From NCBI GenBank assembly GCA_947652115.1, contig OX393568.1, forward strand, positions 4,802,517 through 4,866,516: DNA of 64,000 nucleotides. Direction: 5' to 3'. A program made the position numbers and the translations under genes. Origin of the DNA: Blastomussa wellsi. Lineage: Eukaryota > Cnidaria > Anthozoa > Scleractinia > Plerogyridae. The notes under the pieces were generated by a model. That model did no database searches. It saw nothing but the letters and a program-made list of their open reading frames with translations, and had not been told where the DNA came from. Positions within the stretch are counted from its first letter, which is position 1. Each line of letters starts with the position of its first letter. Of the stretch, positions 12,301 to 22,592 are shown piece after piece.

Positions 12301-15300
12301 TATAGATCTAAAACCCATAAATATTGTGGAACCTATAGATACTGTAGAACTCATAGATCCTGTTTAATATAACCCATAGATACTGTACAACCTAGCCCTT
12401 ACGCTACTCTAACATTAACCATAAGGGTTACGGTTCAACAGGATCTATGGGTTCACCAAGATCTATGAGTTCTTCAGATCTACATGTATGTTCTCTGTAG
12501 GCCACGTCTGGATCTACGGGCTCTCTGAGACATTCCAGGATTCTAGAGTGACAATTACATTTGGTTCAACAGTTCCATTTTACATGCACATAACACATAA
12601 GAATTTAAATAATTGTTAAATATACCACTTCATGATTTACCATCAAGTCACTTTCATATTGTGTTATAGAGTCCAACTCAGTGCCACAGGGATACGAAGT
12701 GTGGGTTGGCCTTTCTCCAGTGTTCTCGTAAATTGCCTACAAGTAAATTATTTTTGTCCAGGTAAATAATTATGGTAGGTAATATGGCTTGAAAAATATT
12801 GTTTTATCGTACTGTAACCACCCGGGGAGTCAATACTACCATTTGCGTCCATCCTTGAAGCATGATGAATTTAATGCATTGTTTTACTTTTAAAATGTCA
12901 ACAGTCTTGTCTGGTTATATGTCTCACTTTCAACCAATGGAATGTTTTCGGTCACATTGCGAGTGTTCAGGTAAATGCTGTGCTAAAGTCATTACCTAAT
13001 ACCTTTACTTGTGCTCCAGAAAAATTGTGAAGATATTAAATGAAATTTAACAAGGAAGGCAAACCATGAAAGTTGGTTTCACATTTTTTCAGGAGATGGC
13101 TTGTGAATTGAAAAAATTGGCAATTTTTTTTTAATCCACTTCCATCCTTGCCATCGATAACAACAGACATCAGTAAACGGTTTCAATGCAGTAATATAGT
13201 CTTCGGTAACATAACTAAGCCATTATTTTTGGTTTTCCTGTGGGTAAAGACAAGTTTTAGCTTTTTAAAGTTTTGCTAAAAAGGCATGACAATGCCCCTT
13301 TAAAGAAATACAAAAGAAATTAATGTATAATGAGTGTCTTTACATCTGATATAGACACTGCTAAACTGTTGTAAAAGTTAGCCAAATACACGTAAAAATG
13401 CTTGTGGATTAACACGCTAATATTAACAATGTTAACAATGCCAACACACCTTCCGCTTTATACATTCACAATATCAGAGTGAGACCCGCTACACAGAACT
13501 AACGCTTGCGCCTTGTAGTTAAATTGTATTTAACTAAATCAAAAACCTGCAATTTTAGTGCACTTTAAGGCCAAATCCATTGATCCATAAACCTACATTG
13601 TATTCACCCCCCTCTACATGCCGCCCAGCATAAAGGACATACGTGAGTGGCCAAGGTTACTTACTTTTGAACGTTCAAGTCTCCACACCAAGCTGTCATG
13701 TTTATCTATTAAAGCCTGCCACTTTCTTAGATCTTCAACCATTATCACATCTTCAATCTGAAAATGTAACCAAACTGTAAGTTAGGATGTGCTCGCTTAA
13801 TCCATTGACTCCTAGAGATTTTGCAAAAAACGTGCTATTTAGACATTTTGAACATTTTCTAGTCAGTTATAGGCTAAATCTGCTTCAAATCTCTCCAAAA
13901 TGCATTTGCAAAATAAAAACATGCCAGGTTTTCACTAGCACGACATTTTAGCTCGGGCATGTGCACAAATCAAAAGTTCGCAATAGCTTTTGGACGAGAA
14001 AGTGACCCACCTCTTTAGGCTTTTCAATTTCTTTATCTTTTTTTCACTTTTCCTTTCTCCTTTTCTCATATCTTTTTTTATGTTTTTGTTGGCCTTTTAC
14101 TGGGCTTGCTTTCGGTTCAAGAATTGCCACGAAAGCATATGGAGTAGCCAAGGGTAAGTGAGGGAAATTTTCCTCCTAGTTTTTTATGGAAATTTCTAAG
14201 CGTTTCCGTGTCATTAGCCCAATCAATATGGTATCAATGGAAACCTCTTTCCTTCCTGAAGAACTGGGGTAAATGGGATTCCTATTTTGGTCAAAGCTGA
14301 TGACGTCAGAAGCAGAACAGAGGTCACAATCTGTCACGGCCTGTTACAGCCGGTTTAGGAGTCAATAGGTTAATAGCATTATGTCCCTACAGCATAAGCC
14401 TGCAATGCATACAGAGAGCTGTTACACTGTGCGTAAAAAATAATAATTACCGGTAGTCAGAATTATATATAAATTTATTATCTTACATACACCTTATTCC
14501 AAAATAAACATTGTAATATGTAATTTACCCCTTTTGATGTTATTTCCTTTTCTAAAGCAACACTGCTGTCAAACTTGGACCCCTTATTTTTGATGATCGA
14601 ATGAAAGAAATTCTTTGAAGACTGCAGGCTAGGTTCTAAATATATTGATTTAAACTTGTTAACATAAAATAAAAAAAGAAATACTGTACACTGTCATGCA
14701 TACCTGGTTAGGGAAAAGTTCCTCAACGTAGCCTTTCATGCTCTGTTCATTTTGGTACTAGTAAGACCAAGAAAAAGTTATCAAAAAATATTATGTAAAA
14801 ACCAGGCTGACGTACAACTGTATTGTCTAATGAATTTTAACATTAATGGGGAGCACAAGCAGTGATGTACCTAAGGGCCGGCTACCAGCTAATTTCACCA
14901 CTGGAAAGAGAGCTTATCACCAGCTTAAGACTCAAAGAAATTTTCCAGGTACAATGGTCAGAAAAGCTGGCTGAGCTTGTTTGTGAGCCAGCTTTGTAAT
15001 TTCTGAGCTACATCCCTGCACAAGAGTATGATTATACCTTTGATTGACACATGCCAATCAGTGTGTTCAACACCAGTGAGAAACACTGCTTTTGTCTGTT
15101 TGCTTGGTAGAAACTAAGGTATAGGTCCAAGAGTTTTCAAAGTGGCAACTATTGAGACGTTTTATTCTATTATTTTATTTTACCTGAATAATTATAAGAA
15201 CATTATTGTTACATGCATCTTACCAATAAATTCCAAAGGATGTTTTGGGGTTTGAAAAAAATACAGAAATTTATCTGTGTTCATAGGTCATCACCATACT

Positions 15301-16727
15301 CACGAGCTTCAAGCTGGTAAGTAAGGTGAAAGACAAGCCTTGTATGTTTAGTGGATTGAGTGAGGATATTTCTTGCTACCTTAAATTCAGCCCTTAAATT
15401 CTCCCCACGCCTGGATCTCTTCTGGACGTCACTTGGGAATGACAAAAATAGGAACTCAATGCAAAGAAAAATTGGGGCAATTTGAGAGGCTAAGGTGCAA
15501 AGATTTTTCGGGATTATATGGAAAAAGGCAAACAATTGGGACAGTTAGTAGGGAGGGAGCTGTCTTTTTTACCACATGATTGTATAACCGGGCTGCAAAA
15601 ACATTTTTCCCATGAAAGGACACGAGTCTGACTAAGTCACCAGTTTGATTGGACAAAACAGCAGTGATGTTGGAGGTCATATTGCAGAAGTCTTTGACAA
15701 AGCGTAGTCAACACAAAACATTGGTGTTTGCATTGGAAGGCATAAAACGTCGTCCAGACATTCTGTCTGACTGAGCCAACGCCTATCTATCTATCAACGC
15801 GCACCCATGGAATAATTGTTAAGATTACGCACCTACCAATGTTAAACCCAAGGGAGGGGGGTTGGGCTACCCACAGGACTTTAACTGTGAGGTTTGTCCC
15901 CTGGATGGGCATTTTAATCAGAAATTTTGACATGGCCGCCATTTTTAATAGTGGAGAAGTGGAAGATTTTGATACTTTTGACCAATTATGTTGTCCCGGG
16001 GGTGGGAAATTGGAGTTATCTTTTCAGAAAATGTCAAAATTCCCACCCCAGGCCCGACCCCCCTCCCTCGGGCTTAACACTGATAGGTGCATAAGTGTAC
16101 ATGTACCTTAGCTGGTAAATCCCTGACTAAAACTGCATATTGGTGCCCTCTTCCACTAGTAAGATATTCCTGGCGATACACGATGTATATTTTCCATTCC
16201 TCGTACAAGAGGTAACATATAATCAAGGTGTAAAACCAAGCTGCAACCACGTGTGCCCAGAATTTCGATGACTGAGCCTTAACGTTTGACATTGCAATCC
16301 TGTCAAGCCCGTGTAACCCTCCTTGCCCGAAATAATTCAAGGGCAAAAGAACTGCGATTCCGTAGGGCATGATAACCAGGGATATCTTGACACAAAGCCG
16401 TAAAAATCGCATGTAAACAAACGCATCGATGCCAGCGTAATAAAACACATCATCATCATTGGCCATGAAGGCGGGAATGATCCATGCGAAGCACGAATGC
16501 GGCAGCTTTCCCAATGGAAACATCACATCCAGCAAGAGCTGGCGCGGGGAGTAGATTTGTTTCAGTCTTGGCCGTAGGAAGGAAAATAAACCTAATGCTA
16601 CTACGGCTACTGCAAGATTAATGACAATGGAGGATACGAATTTGTTGGTGCTTTCAGACCCGTCGTCTGGCCTTGTGCCATTGTTGCCTTCCATTCGCAA
16701 GCAGTTGATCACGAAATCTTTGAGCAT
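3396..16727 (-). CDS. OSCA/CSC1/TMEM63-type mechanosensitive cation channel, 12 exons, 739 aa
   Basis: Coding exons in transcript order: 16107-16727, 14704-14757, 13665-13757, 12641-12736, 11160-11362, 9853-9983, 8793-8881, 8094-8180, 6517-6804, 5434-5615, 4422-4632, 3396-3560. All have GT/AG borders and matching phases. Residues 1-207 carry the N-terminal TM segments (about 30-52, 108-131, 156-178). Exons 2-5 form the cytosolic domain, with the family-typical RPTH and WSNL segments. From about residue 357 comes the conserved 7-TM region: FFWTVPVGF, EGFLSSIVLW, SLPAQATFF, LTGFSLELLR, YSVQAPLITPF, RMWPIV. Known family members are plasma-membrane or endomembrane, tension- or osmotically gated cation channels. 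The C-terminal half looks closer to plant-type OSCA than to vertebrate TMEM63 (impression by eye). The ATG at 16727 is in a good ACCATG context; in-frame codons just upstream are not ATG. The acceptor of exon 9 (6804) has a poor pyrimidine tract and is the weakest border. Confidence 0.94.
3718..3881. mobile_element. MITE with GGCCATTTCCGAGTT ends, copy 1
   Basis: Left end GGCCATTTCCGAGTTC is inverted at the right end as GAACTCGGAAATGGCC. The arms continue inward over AAAACGAGTCTAAGTGCGAA / CAACTCGTTTTGAAA, with an internal direct repeat of TTTTACCTGCATCTTCATTC. It lies in the last intron of the channel gene. A diverged copy is at 60642-60823. Confidence 0.75.
3990..4415. repeat. Degenerate CACAT/CACGT low-complexity tract
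   Basis: Irregular repetition of CACAT, CACATATCA and ACGTCACA units fills most of this interval in the last intron of the channel gene, stopping a few bases before the donor of exon 11 at 4422. Open frames across it (3922-4179, 4250-4468) are by-products of the repeat. Confidence 0.8.
4866..5185 (-). mobile_element. tRNA-derived SINE, copy 1
   Basis: Read on the minus strand it starts near 5180 with a tRNA-like head, GAAGGCCTAGCGGTTAGTGT (A-box-like), and GGTCCGGGTTCGAACCCTGG (B box). It continues with a conserved SINE body containing TTGGGCAAG..AACG and GCAGTGCCTCTCTCCGCC, ending in GATGGACTAACATCCCATC near 4960. The same family occurs at 5950-6267 and 37457-37905. Located in an intron of the channel gene. 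Confidence 0.8.
5950..6267 (-). mobile_element. tRNA-derived SINE, copy 2
   Basis: Same family and orientation as 4866-5185. The head near 6263 has the A-box-like GGCCTAATGGTTAGTACGCT and the B-box-like GGTCCGGGTTCGAGCCTC. The body has TTGGGCAAGACACTTTACTT. The tail carries a small duplication of CCTGGATGGGATGCTAGT (about 6031 and 6062). Confidence 0.8.
8500..9145. other. AT-rich intron sequence around exon 7 of the channel gene
   Basis: Apart from the coding exon at 8793-8881 this interval shows only AT-rich intronic sequence. Longer open frames across it are read-throughs of the exon. Confidence 0.5.
9146..9499. mobile_element. 354-bp palindromic MITE
   Basis: Left arm ATTGCCTGATTTCAAACGAG..GGGGGACTGG is mirrored at the right as CCAGTCCCCC..ATGAAATCGGGCAAT. 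The pairing continues through TATTATGGGATTATTCAA. A second inverted pair sits at the centre around GTCCGGACAAAGTGTCCGG (about 9340-9357). It lies in an intron of the channel gene. No coding capacity. Confidence 0.8.
10028..10164. repeat. 137-bp stem-loop (MITE-like)
   Basis: TGAGTTCTTATGTGACACGC at the left is mirrored by GCATGTCACATAAGAACTCA at the right. The arms continue inward over GTCCCGCATACTGCTA. Loop about 45 nt. It sits 23 bases from the tRNA-like SINE at 10188. Confidence 0.75.
10188..10305 (+). mobile_element. tRNA-derived SINE with intact cloverleaf-like head
   Basis: Residues 10188-10263 can fold as a tRNA: acceptor stem GAGTTCT with GGGACTC, D-arm around TAGCTCAGTGGATAGAGC (A box), T-arm with GGTTTGATTCC (B box). 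The anticodon stem is imperfect and the position before the anticodon is C rather than T, so this is unlikely to be a working tRNA. The trailing segment TTTTTCTTTGTCCCACGCTC is SINE-like. Confidence 0.7.
12285..12500. repeat. Degenerate repeats of a CATAGATACTGTAGAAC-type unit
   Basis: Variants of ATAGATACTGTAGAAC and GATCTATGGGTTC recur about eight times, some in inverted orientation. Located in an intron of the channel gene, upstream of the 11160-11362 exon. No coding signal. Confidence 0.55.
14865..15022. repeat. Dispersed repeat (partner at 50010-50200)
   Basis: GGCTACCAGCTAATTTCA..AGAGAGCTTATCACCAGCTT followed by GTCAGAAAAGCTGGCTGAG.. also occurs, with drift, at 50010-50200. Terminal inverted repeats are not obvious. 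Class unknown. Confidence 0.7.
15580..15785. repeat. Dispersed repeat (partner at 46732-46930)
   Basis: GGGCTGCAAAAAC.., CATGAAAGGACACGAGTCTG.., CAGCAGTGATGTTGG.. and ATTCTGTCTGAC occur in the same order at 46732-46930. The two copies share order but are substantially diverged. Class unknown. Confidence 0.6.
15838..16084. mobile_element. MITE beside the exon 1 donor of the channel gene
   Basis: Left end GTTAAACCCAAGGGAGGGGG is mirrored at the right end by CCCCCTCCCTCGGGCTTAAC. The right edge is about 23 bases from the 5' splice site at 16106. The arms are G-rich and C-rich. The 90-codon open frame across it is a product of the repeat. Confidence 0.8.
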
Positions 16728-16729
16728 GG

Positions 16730-16759
16730 TCAAAGAATGAAAATACAATCTGCCGCCAT
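16730..16759 (-). promoter_or_regulatory. Upstream ORF in the channel gene leader
   Basis: An ATG at 16759 opens a 9-codon frame (ATG GCG GCA GAT ...) ending in TGA at 16730, two bases before the main ATG. It lies inside AACATGGCGGC, which matches the YY1-type motif often found just after transcription starts of TATA-less genes. If transcribed, initiation there would be followed by re-initiation at the main start. Confidence 0.45.
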
Positions 16760-16883
16760 GTTTGTTGTAAGAGTTTTGCCAGGGGACTGAAACTAGTCGG
16801 GGCGCCGGCTTACCACAACTACAGACGCTTTCCCCTTTCGACGCTACCTCCCCCTTTCCCCGCCGGCTTTTGCAAAGTAGAGG

Positions 16884-16943
16884 ATAGCCTAAGTGTAGCC
16901 GTACCCACCCCCGAGGGGGGTAGGTACGGCTACACGTAGGCTA
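16884..16943. repeat. GC-rich hairpin upstream of the channel gene
   Basis: TAGCCTAAGTGTAGCCGTACC is mirrored by GGTACGGCTACACGTAGGCTA with one mismatch; the loop is a C-run and G-run (CACCCCCGAGGGGGGTA) that can itself pair. It is about 130 bases upstream of the uORF. It could be a promoter element or a remnant of a repeat. Confidence 0.75.
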
Positions 16944-17701
16944 AGAAGAGGATTGGCAAAGTCTTCGTTGCGCAGTCGAGAAACCACAGGCGGACCACTT
17001 GATGTTTGAGTTTTTTGAAATATAAGATCATCGGGTGGTCCGTCTATGGAGAAACGAGCACCCTGTAAAAGAAAGCCACCTCGCTCCACTAATAGCGGAG
17101 CTCCGGCAGGCCGAAGGGCCGCAGAGCGGAGCCCCATACGTGAAGAAATAGGAGAACCAAGCACGCATACAAAGTACAAACGGAAGAACTATGTCTTTCA
17201 TTTTTCATGGTCTGTCATAAGCTTGCATATTTGCCATGTTAGGGCCAATTGACAGCTGTCAAAAGATGTCCGTTGACCAGTATCACATGACCAGATCGCT
17301 CAGATTTAGAAATCATCGAGGTCACGTGTTTTTTGGAGTTGACCGCTGGCCAGGTTTGATACGGCTTGGCGTACAGAAGGCAACATGTTACATATGAGCT
17401 TACTATATCGTGAAATTTTTAGCTCTTTGCGTGGAATATTCAAGGAGAAATTGTCTTTCAAAAACTCCAAAATTTCTGGAAGACAAAAGCGCTAATGAGC
17501 TCATACATTCTTTGTAAAAGTTTGAGTTTTTAAACCCGCGTTAGACAAAAAGAATTCAATACATCGAGCTGAAATTCATTGGCAGAGTTAATCGTGCTAT
17601 GAACTTTCAATATTCAGAACTGATTGTTTTGTAGCTCCATCAGAAACTGAATCGCTTATGCTAATGAGGCAAATATTGTAAACAAGGATTCCCCTACAGA
17701 A

Positions 17702-17880
17702 TAGACCCTATGCATAAATGGCTGCCAACTTAAAATTCTTTTGTATGTTTTTAAATTAGCCTCACTAACCTCGTTTAAGAGTAAAACTTCTTTTGAATTA
17801 CCAACTCAAAACCGAGGTTAGTAGGACTAATTTAAATGAATACAAAAGAATTTTAAAGTGGCAGCCACTTATGCATAGGC
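17702..17880. mobile_element. Palindromic MITE, about 179 bp
   Basis: GCCTATGCATAAGTGGCTGCC-like sequence reads inward from both ends (left with one or two mismatches). The arms continue over AAAATTCTTTTGTAT and TTTAAATTAG. The centre contains CCTCACTAACCTCG / CGAGGTTAGTAGG. No coding capacity. Confidence 0.8.
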
Positions 17881-20024
17881 TCTTTTGAGCGATTTCACGC
17901 ACGTGACCAGCGGCCATATTGGATTGCTGAAACAAAAGATGATATTTTCATAACAATACAGTTCAATTCCCAGAGGATTGGTTTGGTACACCAACATGGC
18001 CGCCATTTCTTTGTTTTGGAACACCAATATGGCCGCCGTGACGTCATATGAAAACGCTCTACAGAATGTTTATTTAAGCAGTTTTGGCCATGAATAAGGG
18101 ATTTCCTTAGGGCCGCCGGAGCTCAACTAAAATTGGAGCATGCGAGTATGCTGAACGTCGCCTGCGATCACGGGTTACTTTTCGTTATCTTTCCTCCCAC
18201 CTCGAAATAAAGAACGTCTGATCGCAGATCAGCGGGCACGATCTAACACTAGCACCCACTAAAATTTTCTGCACCGCTAGGTCATCTATAAATTTTTTTT
18301 TGGATTATCCCTCTAATGCGACTGAAACGAGGACACTGTTGCGGAGACATTGTTGCTCATGACGATTTGTTACGCGCGCAAACGGGGAAACATGTGCTGC
18401 GGACAAAAAATGCTTCTGAATAAAATCAGAAACATGGTTTGTGCGTATCGGACACAGATTTGTGTCCGCAACAATGTGCCCTTGCAGCCACCGCCTTTCC
18501 TGGTAGATCACGTTTCACAGGAAATAAAGTGTTTTGCTAGCGTGTTTAAATCTTTCCAAAAAAAGATGCAATTTACAGCAGACCAAAACAAAGAAAACCA
18601 CACATAAACAAGATAGCAACGAAACTGCGAAAGTCAGACGCTAAATAATTAAATACGAGGATCGGAATTTCATGTTTACCATGTAATGTTTAAAAATTGA
18701 GCAGCAGTGTTTTAAACCCGATAAAACACGTGTTGGGAGTTTTTTGAACAGCTCCAAAAACATTTGTAGAATAATCCTCGGGTTTATTATTATTTTTCCG
18801 GAGAAAATTGGCTATAAAATCTAGCCCCGTCTTTATCAGATATAAAGACACTCATTTCTTTTGTATTTCCTTCATGAATAATGAATGAGTTTTTGAAACT
18901 TGCTAAAATGTACAAATTAGGGCCTCAAATTAAAGGGAAAGTATCACGGGAGTTTATCACGATTTTTGGTCATAGTTAGCTAAATTTCAACTCCTAACGC
19001 CTAGTCGATACTGAAATCGTTTCTAAATGACTAATTTTATAACATTATCAGAACAAAAGGACGAGGCAAAATATGTTAGTATTGATTTCACATGAAATGC
19101 AATGGGAAAACTTTAAAACGTCGGCCCGACATTTTCAAGTTGGCATCAATTTAGATTTTGGCCATCCGCCTGTAAAAACCTCTATAAATACATACATCTT
19201 CGCTTTATCATGCCACTTTAATATGTCCGAAAATTTAGGGACAACTCGAGGAAAGGCTTTCAAAATAAGATCTTCAAAGAAAAATTTGCGTACTTAATTT
19301 TGGTTTTACTAACTCTGATGGCAAATGGGATTAATCTTGTGCAGATCGATGGCTTAGTTTGGCCCCGGGACGTTATACAGAATTGACTGACGCATAAAAA
19401 AGCAAGCAATTCTATACAAAATCAATACTTTTAGAAATGGATGGCAACGTCTGGTCGTAGAATTATATAATTGACGTATCAATTTCCTAATTCTTGTTTA
19501 AAAAACACCCTTATTACCATGCGCGAGTTAGATATCAATCGAAATAACTGAATGAAGCTTGCATACTGGTGAAAACATTTTAGCAACTTTTAAAAGTGGC
19601 TCCTACAAAGTGTCTTGAAGTTGTTTTGAAATTTTGTTTCGGAAAATAATGCCCCAGAATTCAACGGTGCAGTTGACACCTGCGAGGTATCAAGGCGTGT
19701 TATCTTAAACCTCACTGTTAGTTTACGCATTCAAACAGGCAAAACAGCTAATTAAGTTTGGAATAATTTTGAAATGTGTACCAGAAAAGAAAAAACACCG
19801 ACGGTGTTTAGCATGACCACCTGCCTTAGAATTACAAACTAGATTGCTGCGATCGATTAAAACCTGTGATACAACCAATAGCAAGGCGACAGAAAAAATT
19901 TTTCAGGGCGAGTAGGTACAGAAGACGATGGGAAAAATGTTATTATCTCGTTTTTATTTTCGTGAACGCAGAGTATATAATGTTTTTCTTATTTTAAACA
20001 GGCATTGACAGTTTTTTGGGGGTG

Positions 20025-20036
20025 TATATATATAAG
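20025..20036 (+). promoter_or_regulatory. TATA-like box upstream of the intronless gene
   Basis: TATATATATAAG lies about 320 bases before the ATG at 20354. A start about 30 bases downstream would give a 5' leader of roughly 300 bases. Supported only by the motif and its position. Confidence 0.4.
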
Positions 20037-20353
20037 GCGATCGCAAGGTCAAAACACGCCGTAAGGCCGTCAAAAATTAAACGTTGATTTCTCGGCGCCA
20101 GGCAAGAAACTACCTTATTTAATTTCGTCGACTCGCTAGGTAAATTGAAATCATAATAATAACGGAAGTTTGTAAATATGTGAGTCGCAATGTCGGCTCC
20201 GTGTTAACAAATTCAAGCTTTAGATCTTCCCGTTCTTTTTTTTTTTTTTGAGTTAATCGGCGCGTAGATTTACATACATTGGTTTGGTAGATCGCGGCCG
20301 CTGTGTATCAGGGAAAATTAGTATTTGACGATAATTTATGATCATCGCATTTG

Positions 20354-21001
20354 ATGGCGAGAATTGCGGACAGTGCATTGGGAAATTACAATAATGAAGG
20401 CTCGCAAAGTGATAATGAAAGTAGTGACGATCTTTTTCCCATCGCAGCGAAAAATGAAGGCATCGAAAGGAGGCGACATCGAAAGCGGAGCTCTTCGCTG
20501 CCGTTTATCGAGACGGACCCTGCTGGAATATGGAAAGGGTTGGTTAACGCGACGGAAATGCAGTTTGTAAACTCTAAAGAAAGCCATTCCCGAAGGACCG
20601 GTAAAGAAAAGAAGTGTAAATATTTTCCAGCGAATGAAACAGCGCCATTAAAACAGAACTCTCACGACAGAAACAGACCCACTCGGAGAAGCTCAAGCAT
20701 GCCCGAATTTTATTCCAGTTCAGAATGCGAAAACGACGAACTTCACCGAAAAACTAAAAGAAGCGGGTCAAATTCGCGGAAAAATCTTTCTGGGACTGAA
20801 ACCGCAAAGGATGAAGAGACATTCAAGTTGCCGGTGATCTCTAGCGAATCTGTTTCTTCCAAGTTGGAGTCGCAAGACCAAAATGAAAACCACACGGAAG
20901 CACTGGAGCAGTCCTTGGAGGGGATGAAAATTCAACGAAAAACTTATCTGCCTCGTATTAATAACTCAAATAACGGGGGTGTCTTTATGAAATCAAGATA
21001 A
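20354..21001 (+). CDS. Intronless gene, 215-aa Ser/Arg-rich protein with two RSSSxP motifs
   Basis: A single uninterrupted frame from ATG (20354) to TAA (20999-21001), much longer than chance frames nearby. I do not recognise the family. The protein is hydrophilic, has no signal peptide or membrane segment and is probably largely disordered. An acidic Ser-rich N-terminus (QSDNESSDDLF, residues 18-28) is followed by the basic RRRHRKRSSSLPF (39-51). A second basic motif, RRSSSMPEFY, is at 111-120. Both contain R-S-x-S-x-P, the classic mode-1 14-3-3 binding pattern, and both are good basophilic-kinase sites. The C-terminus ends PRINNSNNGGVFMKSR. A TATA-like box lies upstream. A role as a kinase-regulated adaptor is inference only. 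Confidence 0.75.
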   Translation: MARIADSALGNYNNEGSQSDNESSDDLFPIAAKNEGIERRRHRKRSSSLPFIETDPAGIWKGLVNATEMQFVNSKESHSRRTGKEKKCKYFPANETAPLKQNSHDRNRPTRRSSSMPEFYSSSECENDELHRKTKRSGSNSRKNLSGTETAKDEETFKLPVISSESVSSKLESQDQNENHTEALEQSLEGMKIQRKTYLPRINNSNNGGVFMKSR

Positions 21002-22131
21002 AAACTGAAAAGGTGCACGCACGAAGATAGTAAGTGTGTAATGGAAAGGCCGTGAAATAAGCAGCTCTTGTAAAGCTGCTTTGCTGTAACTGTACAGGAC
21101 ATGCAATACAAAGCAGGATATACAAAACAGACTGTTTTTACGATTTTTAACGACTGTCTTTAAGGGTTTTTTATTCGAAGCCGGGTAACGTTTAATGACA
21201 CATTGTTGCGACATGCGCCACATGATTTTTTTACGCAACGTTGCAAACTGAACGGCGCTGCAATATGTTGTAGCAACAAAACGCAGCGTGAAAATCGTTC
21301 AGCACGCCATGGCCATCTACTCGTTATTGATTTTAAAAGCCAAAATGTTTCCTTAAAAATCGTCGTTAAAATCGTCTCGAGTGTAACATCACCTTATATA
21401 CATCATCGTATAGTTTGAATTTTCGAATGCCACGCTGTGTAAATTTGTTTGGTACAAAAGAAAGGAAAACATCTGCTTTAGCTTTTCATTCTCCAACTGT
21501 GTTTAGCCGGTGCTCTTTGAGCAAATATATTGACGTTTTTCTTGTGTTTTCTAGGCAGCGTGCACGCAAAATTGATCTGTATATACATATGTGATACATA
21601 CAAAGATTGTCAGAACTGTAAATACTCCTAAATTAAGCTCAGTTTACCTTACCGATATAATTTTGGAGGCAAAACTCATGTTGCGCGAGCTTGCATATAT
21701 TGCGTGAAGACTGTAGCGAAAAAAAGTTAACATTTAAAGAATCGAATTATTTCAGTATAAAATAGATTTAGTTCGTTAACAAATGTTTATCTTTTGGATA
21801 AGTAGAAAATTTATTTACATTAAATGCGAAGCTAAATTAAGTATCTTCGAGGGAGTTTGTTCGGGTGATATTTTTAGCAAATAATGATAATTGAGTGACA
21901 GCTTTTTTAGATCAAAAATTTTATAATGATCGAAAACATCATAGTATATATCTCCTTTATTCCTTATCTAAAGTCACCCGCTTACAAACTCGACGATTAT
22001 TCCCAGAATCCTGAATTGTGTACTTTGCCGTCAGCTTTTTCTATATAGCTGCTAGCCGATCGAAGAAAAATAGCATCGAAGGGGAAAAATAAAAAAAAAT
22101 CCATTTTACATATTTATCAAATTTTCAGACA

Positions 22132-22592
22132 AAGAGGGGGGTGAATAGATTCGTGGGTCAACGGATTTAGCCTTAAAAAGTACACGGATTACGGATTTCA
22201 GCGAAAAATTAAGCGGATTCGCGGATTAGAAAATGAAGTGGATCACGGACTAGCTGATAATTTTAGCTTGGATTCCGGACTCTTCATGCCATGAAGTTCG
22301 TATCGTGGCCTTGGCGTGTCTCATTGTTCTCGTTTTTGTCCATTTTCTGTTTGCACGAGACCCAAACCACCGCTTTTCATTCGAACTGCCGCAAAAAAAG
22401 GCAATGAAACGAAACATCTTGAAAATGTTTCGCCGAAAACAACATCTACTGTTCTTTCAGTGAAACTATGACACAGAAAGTTTTCAAGGAATGCGGATGC
22501 GGATTTGAACGAAAATAGTGGCGGATTGGCGGAGTTGGCCAAAAAAATAGCCCGGATTGGCGGATTCGCGTACCCCTATTCACCCCCTTCGA
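22132..22592. mobile_element. Element with GGGGGTGAATAG inverted ends
   Basis: AGGGGGGTGAATAG at the left is mirrored by CTATTCACCCCCTT at the right. Between them CGGATT-containing words recur (ACGGATTACGGATTTC, GCGGATTCGCGGATT, TGGCGGATTGGCGGA). No transposase is encoded. Non-autonomous DNA element of unknown superfamily. Confidence 0.7.

Larger units (their letters stand above)
16760..20020. other. Intergenic region between the channel gene and the intronless gene
   Basis: No coding exon is supported. It contains a GC-rich hairpin at 16884-16943, a palindromic MITE at 17702-17880, and several ATGGCCGCC motifs with a TGACGTCA site at 17990-18045. The frame at 17046-17252 is basic and compositionally odd but has no recognisable domain, so I do not call it a gene. 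Confidence 0.5.

Noticed and set aside
17046..17252. Basic 68-codon frame on the plus strand upstream of the channel gene
   Set aside because: No domain, no splice partners, and composition explained by the GC-rich promoter region.
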